Under the pieces are notes generated by a model. The model made no database searches, had not been told where the DNA came from, and worked only from the letters and a program-made list of their open reading frames with translations. Both the position numbers and the translations under genes were made by a program. Source: Betaproteobacteria bacterium (GTDB lineage: Bacteria > Pseudomonadota > Gammaproteobacteria > Burkholderiales > CAIKXV01). Taken from it: DNA of 64,000 nt. The number at the start of each line of letters is the position of its first letter. The first letter of the stretch is position 1. The stretch is from positions 100,993 to 164,992 of the forward strand of contig CANGYF010000008.1 of assembly GCA_947458265.1 (NCBI GenBank), written 5' to 3'. This document shows positions 1 to 8,879 of this stretch, in pieces.

Positions 1-435
1 GATGGCCGGGGACGGCTGCGCGGCCCGGACGACCAGCCGCTCGACCCGGGCATGCTCGAACGCGATGTCGACCAGGCGTTCTCGCCGACGGTGTTCCTGT
101 ATGACAACCATCCCGGTGGCGTGGGGCTGTCGACGCCGCTGTACGACCTGCGCAACGAGGTCGTCGAACAGGCCGCGAGCCTGGTCCGCGGCTGCGCCTG
201 CCTGCATGGCTGCCCCGCCTGCGTCGGTCCGATCCTGCAGTCGGACGAGAAGCCGGGGCGGGATCCGAAGCGCCATGCACTGGTCGTGCTCGACCTGCTC
301 GGCGCGGCGCGGCCACGCACCCTGCAGCAGGACGGCGAGGTCGCGCTCCGCCCGGTCGACGCGGCGGCGGCGGTGGCGACGCTGGATGCGGATGCGGATG
401 CGTCGCTGATGCTGCAGGGGATCGAAGGGCTGTGA
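1..435 (+). CDS. DEAD/DEAH-box helicase, C-terminal end (MrfA/YprA-like, DUF1998)
   Basis: Partial gene: the frame is open from base 1 and the start lies left of the window. The visible 144 residues include NHPGGVGLS and the four-cysteine cluster CACLHGCPACVG (bases 193-228). That pattern is typical of the DUF1998/MZB zinc domain at the end of YprA/Hrq1-type superfamily 2 helicases. The motor domains are not in view. The stop codon overlaps the GTG start of the next gene (GTGA), so the two are translationally coupled. In Bacillus the same pairing of a DUF1998 helicase with an RNase H-like nuclease is MrfA/MrfB, which repairs mitomycin C damage. A repair role here is inferred from that pairing. 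Confidence 0.85.
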   Translation, partial: DGRGRLRGPDDQPLDPGMLERDVDQAFSPTVFLYDNHPGGVGLSTPLYDLRNEVVEQAASLVRGCACLHGCPACVGPILQSDEKPGRDPKRHALVVLDLLGAARPRTLQQDGEVALRPVDAAAAVATLDADADASLMLQGIEGL

Positions 436-1865
436 GCAGCAGCCTCGCCGGCCGGCTGGCCCTGCTCTCGCGCCAGGCCGGGCAGCGGCACAGCCAGGGC
501 GCTGCCGACGGTGCGCCAGCGGCAGCGCCTCGGGATGCCGGGCCGCCGAACGCAGGACCGCCGGAGGCTCGGGCGATTGACGACATCGCTGCCGCCGATG
601 CCGCTGGCACGAACGGTGTGGCACCGTCGCCCGACCAGCGGAGCGATGCCATGGCCACCTTCGCGCAACGGATGCAGCGAATCGAGACCCGCGCCGCGGC
701 CTTCGTGCCACCGACCGACGAAGAACTGGCGGCGCAGCTGGGTGGCCGGCTGCGCATGCCCGGGCTGGTCGAGATCGAGCATCGCCATCCGCTGCACCTG
801 CCGCACGGTTCATGCGCGATGGACACGCTGTGCAGGCCTGACCTCGACTGGCTGACCGGCGATCGGCCGGCCGGTGCGGGGCATGCACCGCTGGTGTTCA
901 TCGATACCGAGACTACCGGACTGGCCGGCGGCAGCGGCACCCTCGCCTTCCTGATCGGTATCGCTCGCGTGCAGGGCGCTGCGCTGGTCGTCACCCAATG
1001 GCTGATCACGCGCTTCTCGGCGGAACCTGCGCTGCTGCAGGCGCTGCTCGATGCCCTCGGCTGCGCGGCAGGCAGCGAGCCCGCGGCGATCGCCCCCCGC
1101 CCGGAACTGGTCAGCTACAACGGCAAGTCGTTCGACCTGCCCCTGCTCGCCACCCGCCTGAAGATGGCGCGCATGGGCAACGCGCTGGGCGGGCTGGCGC
1201 ACCACGATCTGCTGCACCCGTTGCGCACCGCCTTCGCGCGGCGCTGGCCCGATTGCCGGCTGCAGACCGCCGAACGGCTGCTGCTCGGCCTGGAGCGCGA
1301 CGACGACCTGCCGGGACACCGGATCCCGGGGGTCTGGGCCGACTTCGTCCAGTTCGGTGAAGCCCGGGAACTCGGGGCGCTCGTGCAGCACAACCGGGTC
1401 GACCTGCTGTCACTGGCTGCATTGCTGCCGGCACTGGGAAGGGTTTTCGTCGAGCCAGGCGCGCCCATGGCCAGCAGCACCACCCCGGTCCCGCAGCCGC
1501 TGCCCGATTCGGCATCGATCGCCCGCATGCAGCGGCGCCGGCGCCGACCGGATCGTGCGCGGGCACACCTGATCGCCGCACAGCCGGCCCTGGACGATCG
1601 CGCCCTGCTCGAACTGGCGGACCTGCACCGTTCCCGCGGCGACTGGTCGCTGGCCGTGCCGATCTGGCAACGCCTGGCCGAGGCCGGTTCGCTGGCGGCC
1701 GTGGAATCGCTGGCGAAGTACCACGAGCATGTCTCGCGCGACCTGTCCGAAGCCCTGCGCTGGTGCGAAACCCTGTGCCGCGCCGCGCCCGCCGATCCGG
1801 CGCATGCCGGCCGCCTGCGCCGGCTGCGGCAGCGGCACGAGCGCCGCGGGGCGCTGTTCGGCTGA
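432..1865 (+). CDS. RNase H-like/DnaQ-like exonuclease with TPR-like tail (MrfB/YprB-like)
   Basis: Encodes 477 residues from a GTG that overlaps the upstream helicase stop. The first 150 residues are Ala/Pro-rich. A DEDD-type nuclease core follows: FIDTETTGLAGG (about 156-167, the first acidic motif), SYNGKSFDLPLL (about 229-240) and HNRVDLLSL near 322. The last 100 residues are helical repeats (ALLELADLHRSRGDW, then SLAAVESLAKYHEH) resembling TPR units, as in Bacillus YprB/MrfB. The expected activity is metal-dependent exonuclease action on DNA unwound by the partner helicase. Family assignment is firm; the substrate is inferred from the gene pair. Confidence 0.82.
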   Translation: MSSSLAGRLALLSRQAGQRHSQGAADGAPAAAPRDAGPPNAGPPEARAIDDIAAADAAGTNGVAPSPDQRSDAMATFAQRMQRIETRAAAFVPPTDEELAAQLGGRLRMPGLVEIEHRHPLHLPHGSCAMDTLCRPDLDWLTGDRPAGAGHAPLVFIDTETTGLAGGSGTLAFLIGIARVQGAALVVTQWLITRFSAEPALLQALLDALGCAAGSEPAAIAPRPELVSYNGKSFDLPLLATRLKMARMGNALGGLAHHDLLHPLRTAFARRWPDCRLQTAERLLLGLERDDDLPGHRIPGVWADFVQFGEARELGALVQHNRVDLLSLAALLPALGRVFVEPGAPMASSTTPVPQPLPDSASIARMQRRRRRPDRARAHLIAAQPALDDRALLELADLHRSRGDWSLAVPIWQRLAEAGSLAAVESLAKYHEHVSRDLSEALRWCETLCRAAPADPAHAGRLRRLRQRHERRGALFG

Positions 1866-1884
1866 TCCCGTCCGTGCAGAAAAA

Positions 1885-1907
1885 AAACCGGACGGGAAGT
1901 CCGGTTT
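1885..1907. terminator. 9-bp hairpin after the helicase/nuclease pair
   Basis: Perfect stem AAACCGGAC (1885-1893) / GTCCGGTTT (1899-1907) with loop GGGAA. It is preceded by a run of eight A (1880-1887), which reads as a U-tract on the minus strand, so the hairpin is a stronger terminator in the minus direction. On the plus strand only TTT follows. It sits 20 bases after the nuclease stop. Confidence 0.6.
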
Positions 1908-1982
1908 AAACCTCGTCGGAGAGATTCACACGCATCCGTCGGGGGAGGAGCCCGCCGGACCCCCTTATTAACGCATATTGTT

Positions 1983-2024
1983 CGTGTCACTTGACAATTA
2001 TTTGTGTCTACTTTTTATGACACG
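1983..2024 (+). promoter_or_regulatory. Candidate promoter inside an inverted repeat, upstream of a TTT receptor
   Basis: A TTGACA hexamer (1991-1996) lies in an AT-rich patch. A weak -10 candidate, TTTTAT (2013-2018, 16-bp spacer), follows. The arms CGTGTCA (1983-1989) and TGACACG (2018-2024) form a 7-bp inverted repeat around the promoter, as an operator would. The rest of the 382-base gap 1866-2247 holds further GTGTC/GACAC copies and no gene. Confidence 0.45.
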
Positions 2025-2160
2025 TTTCTATTCACGACACGCTTGCAGGCTCCCTGCGACGCCGTGCGCTATCCGGCCATCGCCCTCACCCGCCGGCGCA
2101 TGCGGGGCCAGTCCTCAGGTACAGGGCATTTCCCTCGCAGCCTGGTTTCGATTACTTTCC

Positions 2161-2196
2161 GTGTCGCAAGGTCGCACGCGTCGCTGCGCGCGACAC
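2161..2196. repeat. Inverted repeat GTGTCGC/GCGACAC
   Basis: Arms at 2161-2167 and 2190-2196, 22 bases apart and about 50 bases in front of the receptor start. They share the GTGTC core with the elements at 1984-2040, giving six GTGTC/GACAC copies within 213 bases. This may be a second operator. Confidence 0.35.
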
Positions 2197-2247
2197 AACA
2201 ACGCCGATCCCACCGCGCACGCCAGTCGCCAGAAGAGGAGATTACAG

Positions 2248-3240
2248 ATGCAACCCGATCGTCGCCGCCTGATCGCCGCCGCTGCGGCCGCACCGCTCGT
2301 CCACCTGCCAGCCGCCCGTGCCCAGGCCCAGCCCTTCCCGACGAAGACGATCCGCATCGTCGTGCCGTTCCCGGCGGGCGGCACGACGGACGTGATCGCT
2401 CGGCTGGTCGCCCAGCGCATGACCGAGTCCATGGGACAACCGGTGATCGTGGAGAACCGCAGCGGTGCCGGCGGGACGATCGGTGCCGAAGTGATGGCCC
2501 GGTCCAATCCGGACGGCTACACGATGATGATGCACAACCTCACCTTCCCGCTCGCCTCGACCGTGCAGGCGCTGCAAGGCAAGCCGCTGTACAGCCTGGA
2601 CAACGATTTCGCCGGCGTGTCGCTCTCGGCCAATGTCCCGTTCATGCTGCTCGCACACCCATCGGTGCCGGTGAAGAACCTCGCCCAGTTCGCCAAGCTG
2701 CTGCAGGGCAACCGCAAGCTGTCCTACAACTACGGTTCGACCGGGCCGGGCTCGGTGATGAACGTGCTGGGCGAGATCCTGAAGCAGGAAGCACGCATCG
2801 ACATGACCCACATCCCGTTCAAGGGCGCCAATCCGATGCGCCTGGAACTGCTGGCCGGCCGCCTGGACTTCGGCGGCGACCAGTTGTCCACCTGCCTGGA
2901 GAACATCCGCAAGGGCGAACTGCGCGCACTGGCCACCACCGCCCCGGTCCGGGTGAAGGTGCTGCCCGACGTGCCCACGGTGCGTGAACTCGGCTTCCCG
3001 CTGCTCGAGATCGAGGGCTGGAACGGGCTGTTTGCCCCGGCAAAGACACCGCGCGACATCCTCGACCGGCTGTCGAAGGAAGCTGCTGCGGCGGCACGGC
3101 ACCCCGATGTCGTCAAGCGCCTGATCGAGATTGCAGCCGACCCGGTCGGATCCAACGGTCCCGAAATGACCGCGCTGCTGCGCCGGCAGGTCGACCAGTT
3201 CACCCCGATCCTGCGCAAGCTCAAGCTGATCGTCGAATAG
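2248..3240 (+). CDS. Tripartite tricarboxylate transporter (Bug/TTT) substrate-binding protein
   Basis: Encodes 330 residues, normal for the Bug/TctC family of two-lobed periplasmic receptors that capture carboxylates for TctA/TctB-type carriers. The start at 2248 is set by AGGAG at 2236-2240. The signal peptide has a twin-arginine look (DRRRLI, then an Ala-rich core ending ARAQA), suggesting Tat export. Family landmarks are IRIVVPFPAGGTTD, ENRSGAGGTIGAE, NPDGYT, HIPFKGANP and PDVPTVRELG. It opens a plus-strand run of receptor, MmgE/PrpD and amidase genes. The ligand cannot be read from the sequence. No membrane subunits are nearby. Confidence 0.88.
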   Translation: MQPDRRRLIAAAAAAPLVHLPAARAQAQPFPTKTIRIVVPFPAGGTTDVIARLVAQRMTESMGQPVIVENRSGAGGTIGAEVMARSNPDGYTMMMHNLTFPLASTVQALQGKPLYSLDNDFAGVSLSANVPFMLLAHPSVPVKNLAQFAKLLQGNRKLSYNYGSTGPGSVMNVLGEILKQEARIDMTHIPFKGANPMRLELLAGRLDFGGDQLSTCLENIRKGELRALATTAPVRVKVLPDVPTVRELGFPLLEIEGWNGLFAPAKTPRDILDRLSKEAAAAARHPDVVKRLIEIAADPVGSNGPEMTALLRRQVDQFTPILRKLKLIVE

Positions 3241-3363
3241 CGATCTACGGCTGGCGGGTCGGCCTGATGCTGGCCGGGGGCGGTGCGGGTCGGGGGGCGA
3301 CCGGTGCCGCTTTGGTACACTCCGCACCTTTCATTTCTTTCGCCGCATTTTCAGGAGAGCCGA

Positions 3364-4773
3364 ATGGCAGCCAGCCCCGCCCCCACCGATTCGCTGACCG
3401 GCTACGTCGCCGATTTCATCATTGGCACGCGCTATGAAGACATTCCGGCGGACGTGCTGGCTGTCGGCAAGAAGTCGATCCTCGACGGACTGGGTCTGGC
3501 GCTTTCGGGCTCGGTCGCCCACTCGGGCGAGATCGTGCGCGACTACCTCGCGGCACAGGGCTTCTCCGGTGGCCAGTGCTCGGCAATCGGCATGTCGCTC
3601 AAGCTGCCCCCCCGGTTTGCCGCGTTCGCCAACGGCGTGGGCATCCATGCCGACGACTACGACGACACCCAGCTCGCGGTGGCCAAGGACCGCGTCTACG
3701 GCCTGCTGACCCATCCGACCGCACCCTGCCTGCCCTCCGCGCTGGCCATCAGCGAGCGCGACGGCCGCTCCGGGCGCGACCTGATGCTCGCCTACCACCT
3801 GGGCGTCGAAGTCGAATGCAAGATCGCCGAGGCGATCAATCCGCGCCACTACCAGGAAGGCTTCCACGCGACCGCCACCTGCGGCACCTTCGCCTCCGCC
3901 ACCGCAGCATCCAAGCTGTACGGCCTGCCGAAAGAAGCCCTGCTGCGCGCGCTGTCGATCGCCGGCAGCCAGTCCGCCGGCCTGCGCGAGAACTTCGGCA
4001 CGATGACCAAGCCGTTCCATGCCGGCAAGGCGGCCGAGTCCGGCGTGTTCGCCACCGACATGGCGAAGATGGGCTGGACCGCGGCACCGAACATCCTGGA
4101 AGCCGGACGCGGCTTCTTCAAGGCGGCCGGCGGCGGCTGGGACGATGGCTCGATCCGCGGCATCCTCGGCAAGCCGTGGACGTTCGTGAACCCGGGCGTG
4201 TCGATCAAGCCGCATCCGTCCGGCTCCCTCACCCACCCCGGCATGACCAAGATGCTGGAACTGATCAAGGCGAACGGCATCCGCGCCGACCAGGTCGAGC
4301 GGGTGAAGGTCGGCACCAACCACAACATGCCGAACGCGCTGATCCACCATCGCCCGCGCAATGAACTGCAGGCGAAGTTCAGCATGGAGTTCTGCATGGC
4401 GATCCTGCTGCTCGACGGCCGCGCCAACCTGCCGGAGTTCACCGACGACGTCGTGCTGCGCGCCGACGTGCAGGCGATGATCGAGAAGGTCGACTTCGGG
4501 GTGCATCCCGAGGCCGAAGCCGCCGGCTACGACAAGATGACCACCATCATCGAGATCCAGATGAAGGACGGGCGCGTGATCAAGGGCTCGGCCGACTTCG
4601 GCAAGGGCAGCCCGGCCAACCCGATGACCTACGAGGAAGTGGCAGACAAGTTCCATGGCTGCTGCGACTTCGCGAAATGGCCGAAGGAGAAGGCGGACCG
4701 GATCGTCGAGATGGTGCGCAACCTGGAGCAGCTCGCAGACGTACGCGAACTCACCGCCCTGCTGGTCAGGTAA
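3364..4773 (+). CDS. MmgE/PrpD family protein
   Basis: Encodes 469 residues, the usual length for MmgE/PrpD proteins (2-methylcitrate dehydratase, cis-aconitate decarboxylase and related metal-free lyases or isomerases). AGGAGAG at 3353-3359 fixes the ATG at 3364. Visible landmarks are KKSILDGLGLALSGS near the N terminus, HADDYDDTQ in the active-site region, ATATCGTFASATAASKLYGL, SAGLRENFGTMTKPFHAGKA and VSIKPHPSGSLTHPGM. It lies between a TTT receptor and an amidase on the same strand, so it probably handles the carboxylate that the receptor delivers. The specific reaction is unknown. Confidence 0.88.
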   Translation: MAASPAPTDSLTGYVADFIIGTRYEDIPADVLAVGKKSILDGLGLALSGSVAHSGEIVRDYLAAQGFSGGQCSAIGMSLKLPPRFAAFANGVGIHADDYDDTQLAVAKDRVYGLLTHPTAPCLPSALAISERDGRSGRDLMLAYHLGVEVECKIAEAINPRHYQEGFHATATCGTFASATAASKLYGLPKEALLRALSIAGSQSAGLRENFGTMTKPFHAGKAAESGVFATDMAKMGWTAAPNILEAGRGFFKAAGGGWDDGSIRGILGKPWTFVNPGVSIKPHPSGSLTHPGMTKMLELIKANGIRADQVERVKVGTNHNMPNALIHHRPRNELQAKFSMEFCMAILLLDGRANLPEFTDDVVLRADVQAMIEKVDFGVHPEAEAAGYDKMTTIIEIQMKDGRVIKGSADFGKGSPANPMTYEEVADKFHGCCDFAKWPKEKADRIVEMVRNLEQLADVRELTALLVR

Positions 4774-4781
4774 GGCAACCG

Positions 4782-6131
4782 ATGCAGCGCTGGCACAACC
4801 CGCAGTCGATCTCCTTCACTGCGGCGAGGCCGCGCTTCCTCGACGGCAGCGACACGCCGCGCGATTTCCTCGAGCGCTGCATCTCGACGATCGAGGCACG
4901 CGAGCCTGAGGTGAAGGCCTGGGTGGTGCTCGACCTCGACGCCGCCCGGCGGGCTGCGGACGAATCCTCGGCCCGCTACCGGGCCGGACAGCCACTGTCC
5001 CCGGTGGACGGCTGTCCGATCGGCGTGAAGGACATCATCGCCACCCGCGACCTGCCGACGCAGATGAACAGTCCGGCCTTCGAGGGCTGGCAGTCGCGCT
5101 GCGATGCCGCGCCGGTCCATGCGATGCGCAAGGGCGGCGCGGTCATCGTCGGCAAGACGGTGACCACCGAGTTCGCGGTCGGCTATTCCGGCCCGACGAC
5201 GAATGCCTTCGACGTCGGCCGCACGCCAGGCGGCTCGTCGAGCGGTTCTGCCGCCGCCGTTGGCGCAGGCATGGTGCCACTGGCCTTCGGAACCCAGACC
5301 CAGGGTTCGACGATACGCCCGGCGTCCTACAACGGCGCTGTCGGCTACAAGCCGACCCTCGGCATGCTGCCCCTGGGCGGCGTGCATCCACTGTCGCAGA
5401 CGCTCGACCACCTGGGCATCATCGGCGCGACGCTGGACGACGTCTGGTGCACGGCATCGCAGGTCTCCACCGCGCTCGGCAGCCCGGGACATGCGTCGCT
5501 GCCGGCAGCGGGCGAAGGCGCACCGCCCCCGGTGCGGCCGCGGCGGATGATCCACCTGCACACGAAGGGCTGGACCGAGATCGATGCTGCCACTGCGGCG
5601 GCCTTCGGCGAGTTCACCGCTGCACTGGCCGACCAGGGCGTGAAGGTGATCAGCCGGGACAATGATCGGCGCGTCGCACAACTGGAAAAGGCACTCGATG
5701 CATGGGTGGACGAAGGACTCGACCTGCTCGCGTACGAGATGCGCTGGCCGTTCGAGGCCTACGTGCAGCAGCATGGCACGCAGATCGGCGAGCGCATCCG
5801 CGGCTTCATGCAGCGCGCGCAGCAGATCACCCCGGCGCAGTACGACGCCCTGCTCGCCAACCGCCTGCGCATGCAGGCCGAGGTGCGTTCCGTAGCCGCC
5901 GGTACCGATGGCTTCGTCACCCTGCCCTGCTCGAGCATCGCACCGCGCGGCTTCGAATTCACCGGCAGCCGCACCTTCCTCGCCTACTGGTCCTGCCTCG
6001 GTTTCCCCACGTTCAGCCTGCCCCTGATGGCGATCGATGCAATGCCGCTGGGCGTGCAGTGGATGGGGGTCGACGGACAGGACGGTGCGCTCGCCGCCAG
6101 TGCGCACTGGTGCATGCAGGCGCTCGCCTGA
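4782..6131 (+). CDS. Amidase, amidase-signature family
   Basis: Encodes 449 residues of the Ser-cisSer-Lys amidase fold. The catalytic Lys is in GCPIGVKDII (near residue 83), the cis-Ser lies in the Gly/Ser loop RTPGGSSSGSAAAVGAGM, and the nucleophilic Ser is in GTQTQGSTIRPAS (near 174). It should hydrolyse an amide or a related bond, but family members are too varied to name the substrate. The ATG at 4782 is 9 bases after the MmgE/PrpD stop with only a weak ribosome site, so translational coupling is likely. A TTT receptor follows. Confidence 0.88.
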   Translation: MQRWHNPQSISFTAARPRFLDGSDTPRDFLERCISTIEAREPEVKAWVVLDLDAARRAADESSARYRAGQPLSPVDGCPIGVKDIIATRDLPTQMNSPAFEGWQSRCDAAPVHAMRKGGAVIVGKTVTTEFAVGYSGPTTNAFDVGRTPGGSSSGSAAAVGAGMVPLAFGTQTQGSTIRPASYNGAVGYKPTLGMLPLGGVHPLSQTLDHLGIIGATLDDVWCTASQVSTALGSPGHASLPAAGEGAPPPVRPRRMIHLHTKGWTEIDAATAAAFGEFTAALADQGVKVISRDNDRRVAQLEKALDAWVDEGLDLLAYEMRWPFEAYVQQHGTQIGERIRGFMQRAQQITPAQYDALLANRLRMQAEVRSVAAGTDGFVTLPCSSIAPRGFEFTGSRTFLAYWSCLGFPTFSLPLMAIDAMPLGVQWMGVDGQDGALAASAHWCMQALA

Positions 6132-6168
6132 CCCGAACACCGCTTGGCCACACCCAAAGGAGACCACC

Positions 6169-7209
6169 ATGCCTATCGCTGCGACAACCGACGCCATGCC
6201 GCCCGCCGGTGCCGACCATGCCGGCGCCCTGCCCGCCTGCGCCGCGCTGGCCTGCGCCGTCCTGATGTGCCTGCCCGCTGCCGTGCAGGCCCAGGGCAAG
6301 GATGCCGTATCGGCCTGGCCCGATCGTCCGATCCGCCTGATCGTGCCGTTCGCCCCGGGTGGCAGCACCGACGCCGCCGCACGCATCATCGGCCTGAAGG
6401 TGACCGAACTCTGGGGCCAGCAGGTGCTGATCGACAACCGCCCGGGCGCGACCGGGATCATCGGCTCCGAGATGGTGGCCAAGGCGACACCCGATGGCTA
6501 CACGGTGCTGTTCGGCACCATCGGCTCGCATTCGGTCAACGTCAGCCTGTTCAAGCTCAGCTACGACCCGCTGAAGGATTTCGAACCGGTGACGATGACG
6601 GCCGCGGTTGGCAACGTGCTCGTCGTCAACGCGAAGTCGCCGCTGAAGTCGGTGAAGGACCTGATCGCGCTCGCGCGGCAGAAACCCGGCGAGCCGACCT
6701 TCGCCTCGTCCGGCATCGGCGGCGCCCCGCACCTGACCGGCGAGTTCTTCGCGCTGCAGACCGGGACGAAGATGACGCACATCCCGTACAAGGGCGGCGG
6801 CCCGGCGATGGCCGACCTGGTCTCGGGCAACGTGACGATGAGCTTCGCGTCGATGACCTCGGCACTGCCGTTCATCAAGGACGGCCGCCTGCGGCCGCTG
6901 GCCGTGTCCTCGCGCGCGCGCTCGGGACAACTGCCGGACGTGCCGACGATGATCGAGGCCGGGCTGCCGAATTTCGAAGTGCGCGACTGGCAGGGCATCT
7001 TCCTGCCGCGCGGCACACCGCGCCCGATCGTGGACAAGCTGGCGAAGGGGGTGATCTCGGTGCTCAGGCAACCGGACACGATCGAACGCTTCACCGCGCA
7101 GGGCATGGAGATCATAGCCAGCACGCCCGACGAGTTCCGCTCGGCGATCGTCTCCGAGATCGCGCGCTGGGCCAAGGTGGTCAAGGAAGCCAACATCAAG
7201 GCCGAATAG
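6169..7209 (+). CDS. TTT/Bug substrate-binding protein
   Basis: Encodes 346 residues from an ATG at 6169 preceded by AAAGGAGA. The N-terminal extension before the signal core is long (MPIAATTDAMPPAGADH), followed by a hydrophobic stretch and an AVQAQ cleavage region. The binding-fold motifs are IRLIVPFAPGGSTDAAAR, DNRPGATGIIGSEMV, TPDGYTVLFG, HIPYKGGGPAMADLV and PDVPTMIEAGLP. It follows the amidase by 37 bases and is probably co-transcribed with it. Ligand unknown. Confidence 0.87.
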   Translation: MPIAATTDAMPPAGADHAGALPACAALACAVLMCLPAAVQAQGKDAVSAWPDRPIRLIVPFAPGGSTDAAARIIGLKVTELWGQQVLIDNRPGATGIIGSEMVAKATPDGYTVLFGTIGSHSVNVSLFKLSYDPLKDFEPVTMTAAVGNVLVVNAKSPLKSVKDLIALARQKPGEPTFASSGIGGAPHLTGEFFALQTGTKMTHIPYKGGGPAMADLVSGNVTMSFASMTSALPFIKDGRLRPLAVSSRARSGQLPDVPTMIEAGLPNFEVRDWQGIFLPRGTPRPIVDKLAKGVISVLRQPDTIERFTAQGMEIIASTPDEFRSAIVSEIARWAKVVKEANIKAE

Positions 7210-7223
7210 CCGGAAGGAGCGCC

Positions 7224-7352
7224 ATGCCCGGCACAGCATCCGAAGCGGCAGGCTGCCTCGGCGATACGCCGGAACGCTTCGCGGCGTTCATGCGGCGCGA
7301 GCGCGTCCGCACGGGTGAGGTCGTGAAGGCCTCAGGCGTACAACCCCGGTAG
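7224..7352 (+). pseudogene. Remnant of a TTT receptor gene (C-terminal end only)
   Basis: A 42-codon frame begins with ATG at 7224 behind a good ribosome site (GGAAGGAG, 7211-7218). Its second half, TPERFAAFMRRERVRTGEVV followed by KASGVQPR, matches the usual C terminus of TTT receptors (compare TPDEFRSAIVSEIARWAKVV in the gene just upstream). The signal peptide and both lobes are missing. I read it as the leftover end of a deleted receptor gene, now carrying a translation start. Confidence 0.6.
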
Positions 7353-7420
7353 AGCGCCGTACGCTCGCACCGATATCCCTGTCCTCGTACATCCACCGAT
7401 TCCTGCAGGATCCCGAACCC

Positions 7421-8851
7421 ATGCCGACCCGCAAGGCCAGCCCCAAGGCCGCCCGTCCGAAAGCCCCCGCCCGCAAGGCCCGTACCACTGGCCCTGCCAT
7501 CTCCCCGCTGACCGAACGCCTGTCCGGATACATCGCCGCGGCGGCTCGCACTGCGCTGCCGCCAGCGGTGGTGGAGAAGACCAAGCATCACCTGCTCGAC
7601 ACCCTCGCCGCGATGATCAGCGGCTCGCGCCTGGAACCGGGCAGGATCGCGGTGTCGTACGTGGGATCGCTGGGCGGCACGCGCGAGGCCTGCGTACCCG
7701 GCACCCGCCTGGTGACCACCGCCTTCAACGCAGCACTGGCCGGCGGCATGCTGGCGCATGCAGACGAGACCGACGATTCGCACCAGCCCTCCTTCCACCA
7801 CCCAGGCTGCTCGGTGGTGCCGGCGGCACTGGCCATGGCCGAGCGCGAGGGACGCGGCGGCCGGCAGCTGCTGCGCGCGGTCGCGCTCGGCTACGACATC
7901 GGTGCACGCGCGAGCTTCGCGCTCGGCGCCATCCGCTTCCACCTGGCAGGCCATTCGACGCACAGCTTCGGCGCACACTTCGGAGCTGCGGCGGCGGCCT
8001 CCTGCATGGCCGGTCTGGATGCCACCGGCGTGCGCTACGCGCTGTCCTATGCTGCCCAGCAGGCCTCGGGCATCTCGACCTGGATGCGCGACCCGGACCA
8101 TGTGGAGAAAGCCTTCGACTTCGGCGGCATGCCGTCCAGCCACGGGCTGTCCGCAGCCGCGATGGTGGCCCACGGCTTCACCGGCGTGCCCGACGTGTTC
8201 GCCGGCGAGCGCAACTTCTTCGTCGCCTTCTCCTCGCCGCATGTACGGCCGGAACGCCTGGTGCACGAGCTCGGCTCCACGTTCGAGATCATGAACTCGA
8301 ACATCAAGAAATGGTCGGTCGGCTCCCCCATCCAGGCCGCGCTCGACTCGACCGAGGCGCTGGTGCAGGCGCACGGACTGAAGGCGGCGCAGGTCAAGCG
8401 CGTGGTGGTCGAGATCCAGGACCATGAAGCGGCCGTCGTGAACGACCGCGACATGCCGGACATCTGCCTGCAGCACCTGGTGGCCCTGGTGCTGCTCGAC
8501 GGCACCGTGACCTTCGCCAGTTCCCACGACACCGCGCGCATGAAGGACCGGCAGGTGCTCGCGGTGCGCCGGCGCATCGAGCTCAAGCCCTCGCCTGCAC
8601 TCACCGCCGCCGGCGGGCGGCAGGCGATCGTCACCCTGCACCTGGCCGACGGCCGCACGCTGCGCCACCACACCGAGGTGGTCAAGGGCACCTGGCAGAA
8701 CCCGATGAGCCGCGCCGAGGTCGAGGCGAAATGCGTCGACCTGTTGCAACCGATCCTGGGCTCGCGCCGTACCCGCGCGCTGATCGACCAGGTCTGGAAC
8801 ATCGAGAAGATCGACGACGTGCGCACGCTGCGTCCGCTGCTGCGCGCCTGA
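7421..8851 (+). CDS. MmgE/PrpD family protein
   Basis: Encodes 476 residues. A basic, Ala/Lys/Pro-rich N-terminal leader of about 25 residues precedes the conserved fold. Landmarks are EKTKHHLLDTLAAMISGS, the HADETDDSHQPSFHHPG active-site segment, AGHSTHSFGAHFGAAAAASC and the KKWSVGSPIQAALD segment. It differs from the copies at 3364 and 8880 around the active site, so substrate choice may differ. It is followed 28 bases later by another family member, a tandem pair on the plus strand. Confidence 0.86.
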   Translation: MPTRKASPKAARPKAPARKARTTGPAISPLTERLSGYIAAAARTALPPAVVEKTKHHLLDTLAAMISGSRLEPGRIAVSYVGSLGGTREACVPGTRLVTTAFNAALAGGMLAHADETDDSHQPSFHHPGCSVVPAALAMAEREGRGGRQLLRAVALGYDIGARASFALGAIRFHLAGHSTHSFGAHFGAAAAASCMAGLDATGVRYALSYAAQQASGISTWMRDPDHVEKAFDFGGMPSSHGLSAAAMVAHGFTGVPDVFAGERNFFVAFSSPHVRPERLVHELGSTFEIMNSNIKKWSVGSPIQAALDSTEALVQAHGLKAAQVKRVVVEIQDHEAAVVNDRDMPDICLQHLVALVLLDGTVTFASSHDTARMKDRQVLAVRRRIELKPSPALTAAGGRQAIVTLHLADGRTLRHHTEVVKGTWQNPMSRAEVEAKCVDLLQPILGSRRTRALIDQVWNIEKIDDVRTLRPLLRA

Positions 8852-8879
8852 ACGGAAACACGGAACCGGAGGAACATCC

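Noticed and set aside
1880-1907. Strong plus-strand intrinsic terminator
   Set aside because: The A-tract is on the 5' side, so it is strong only for the minus strand; plus-strand action is weak at best.
4629-6482. Long minus-strand frame opposite the amidase
   Set aside because: Arg/Ala-rich shadow frame of a high-GC gene with no conserved motifs.
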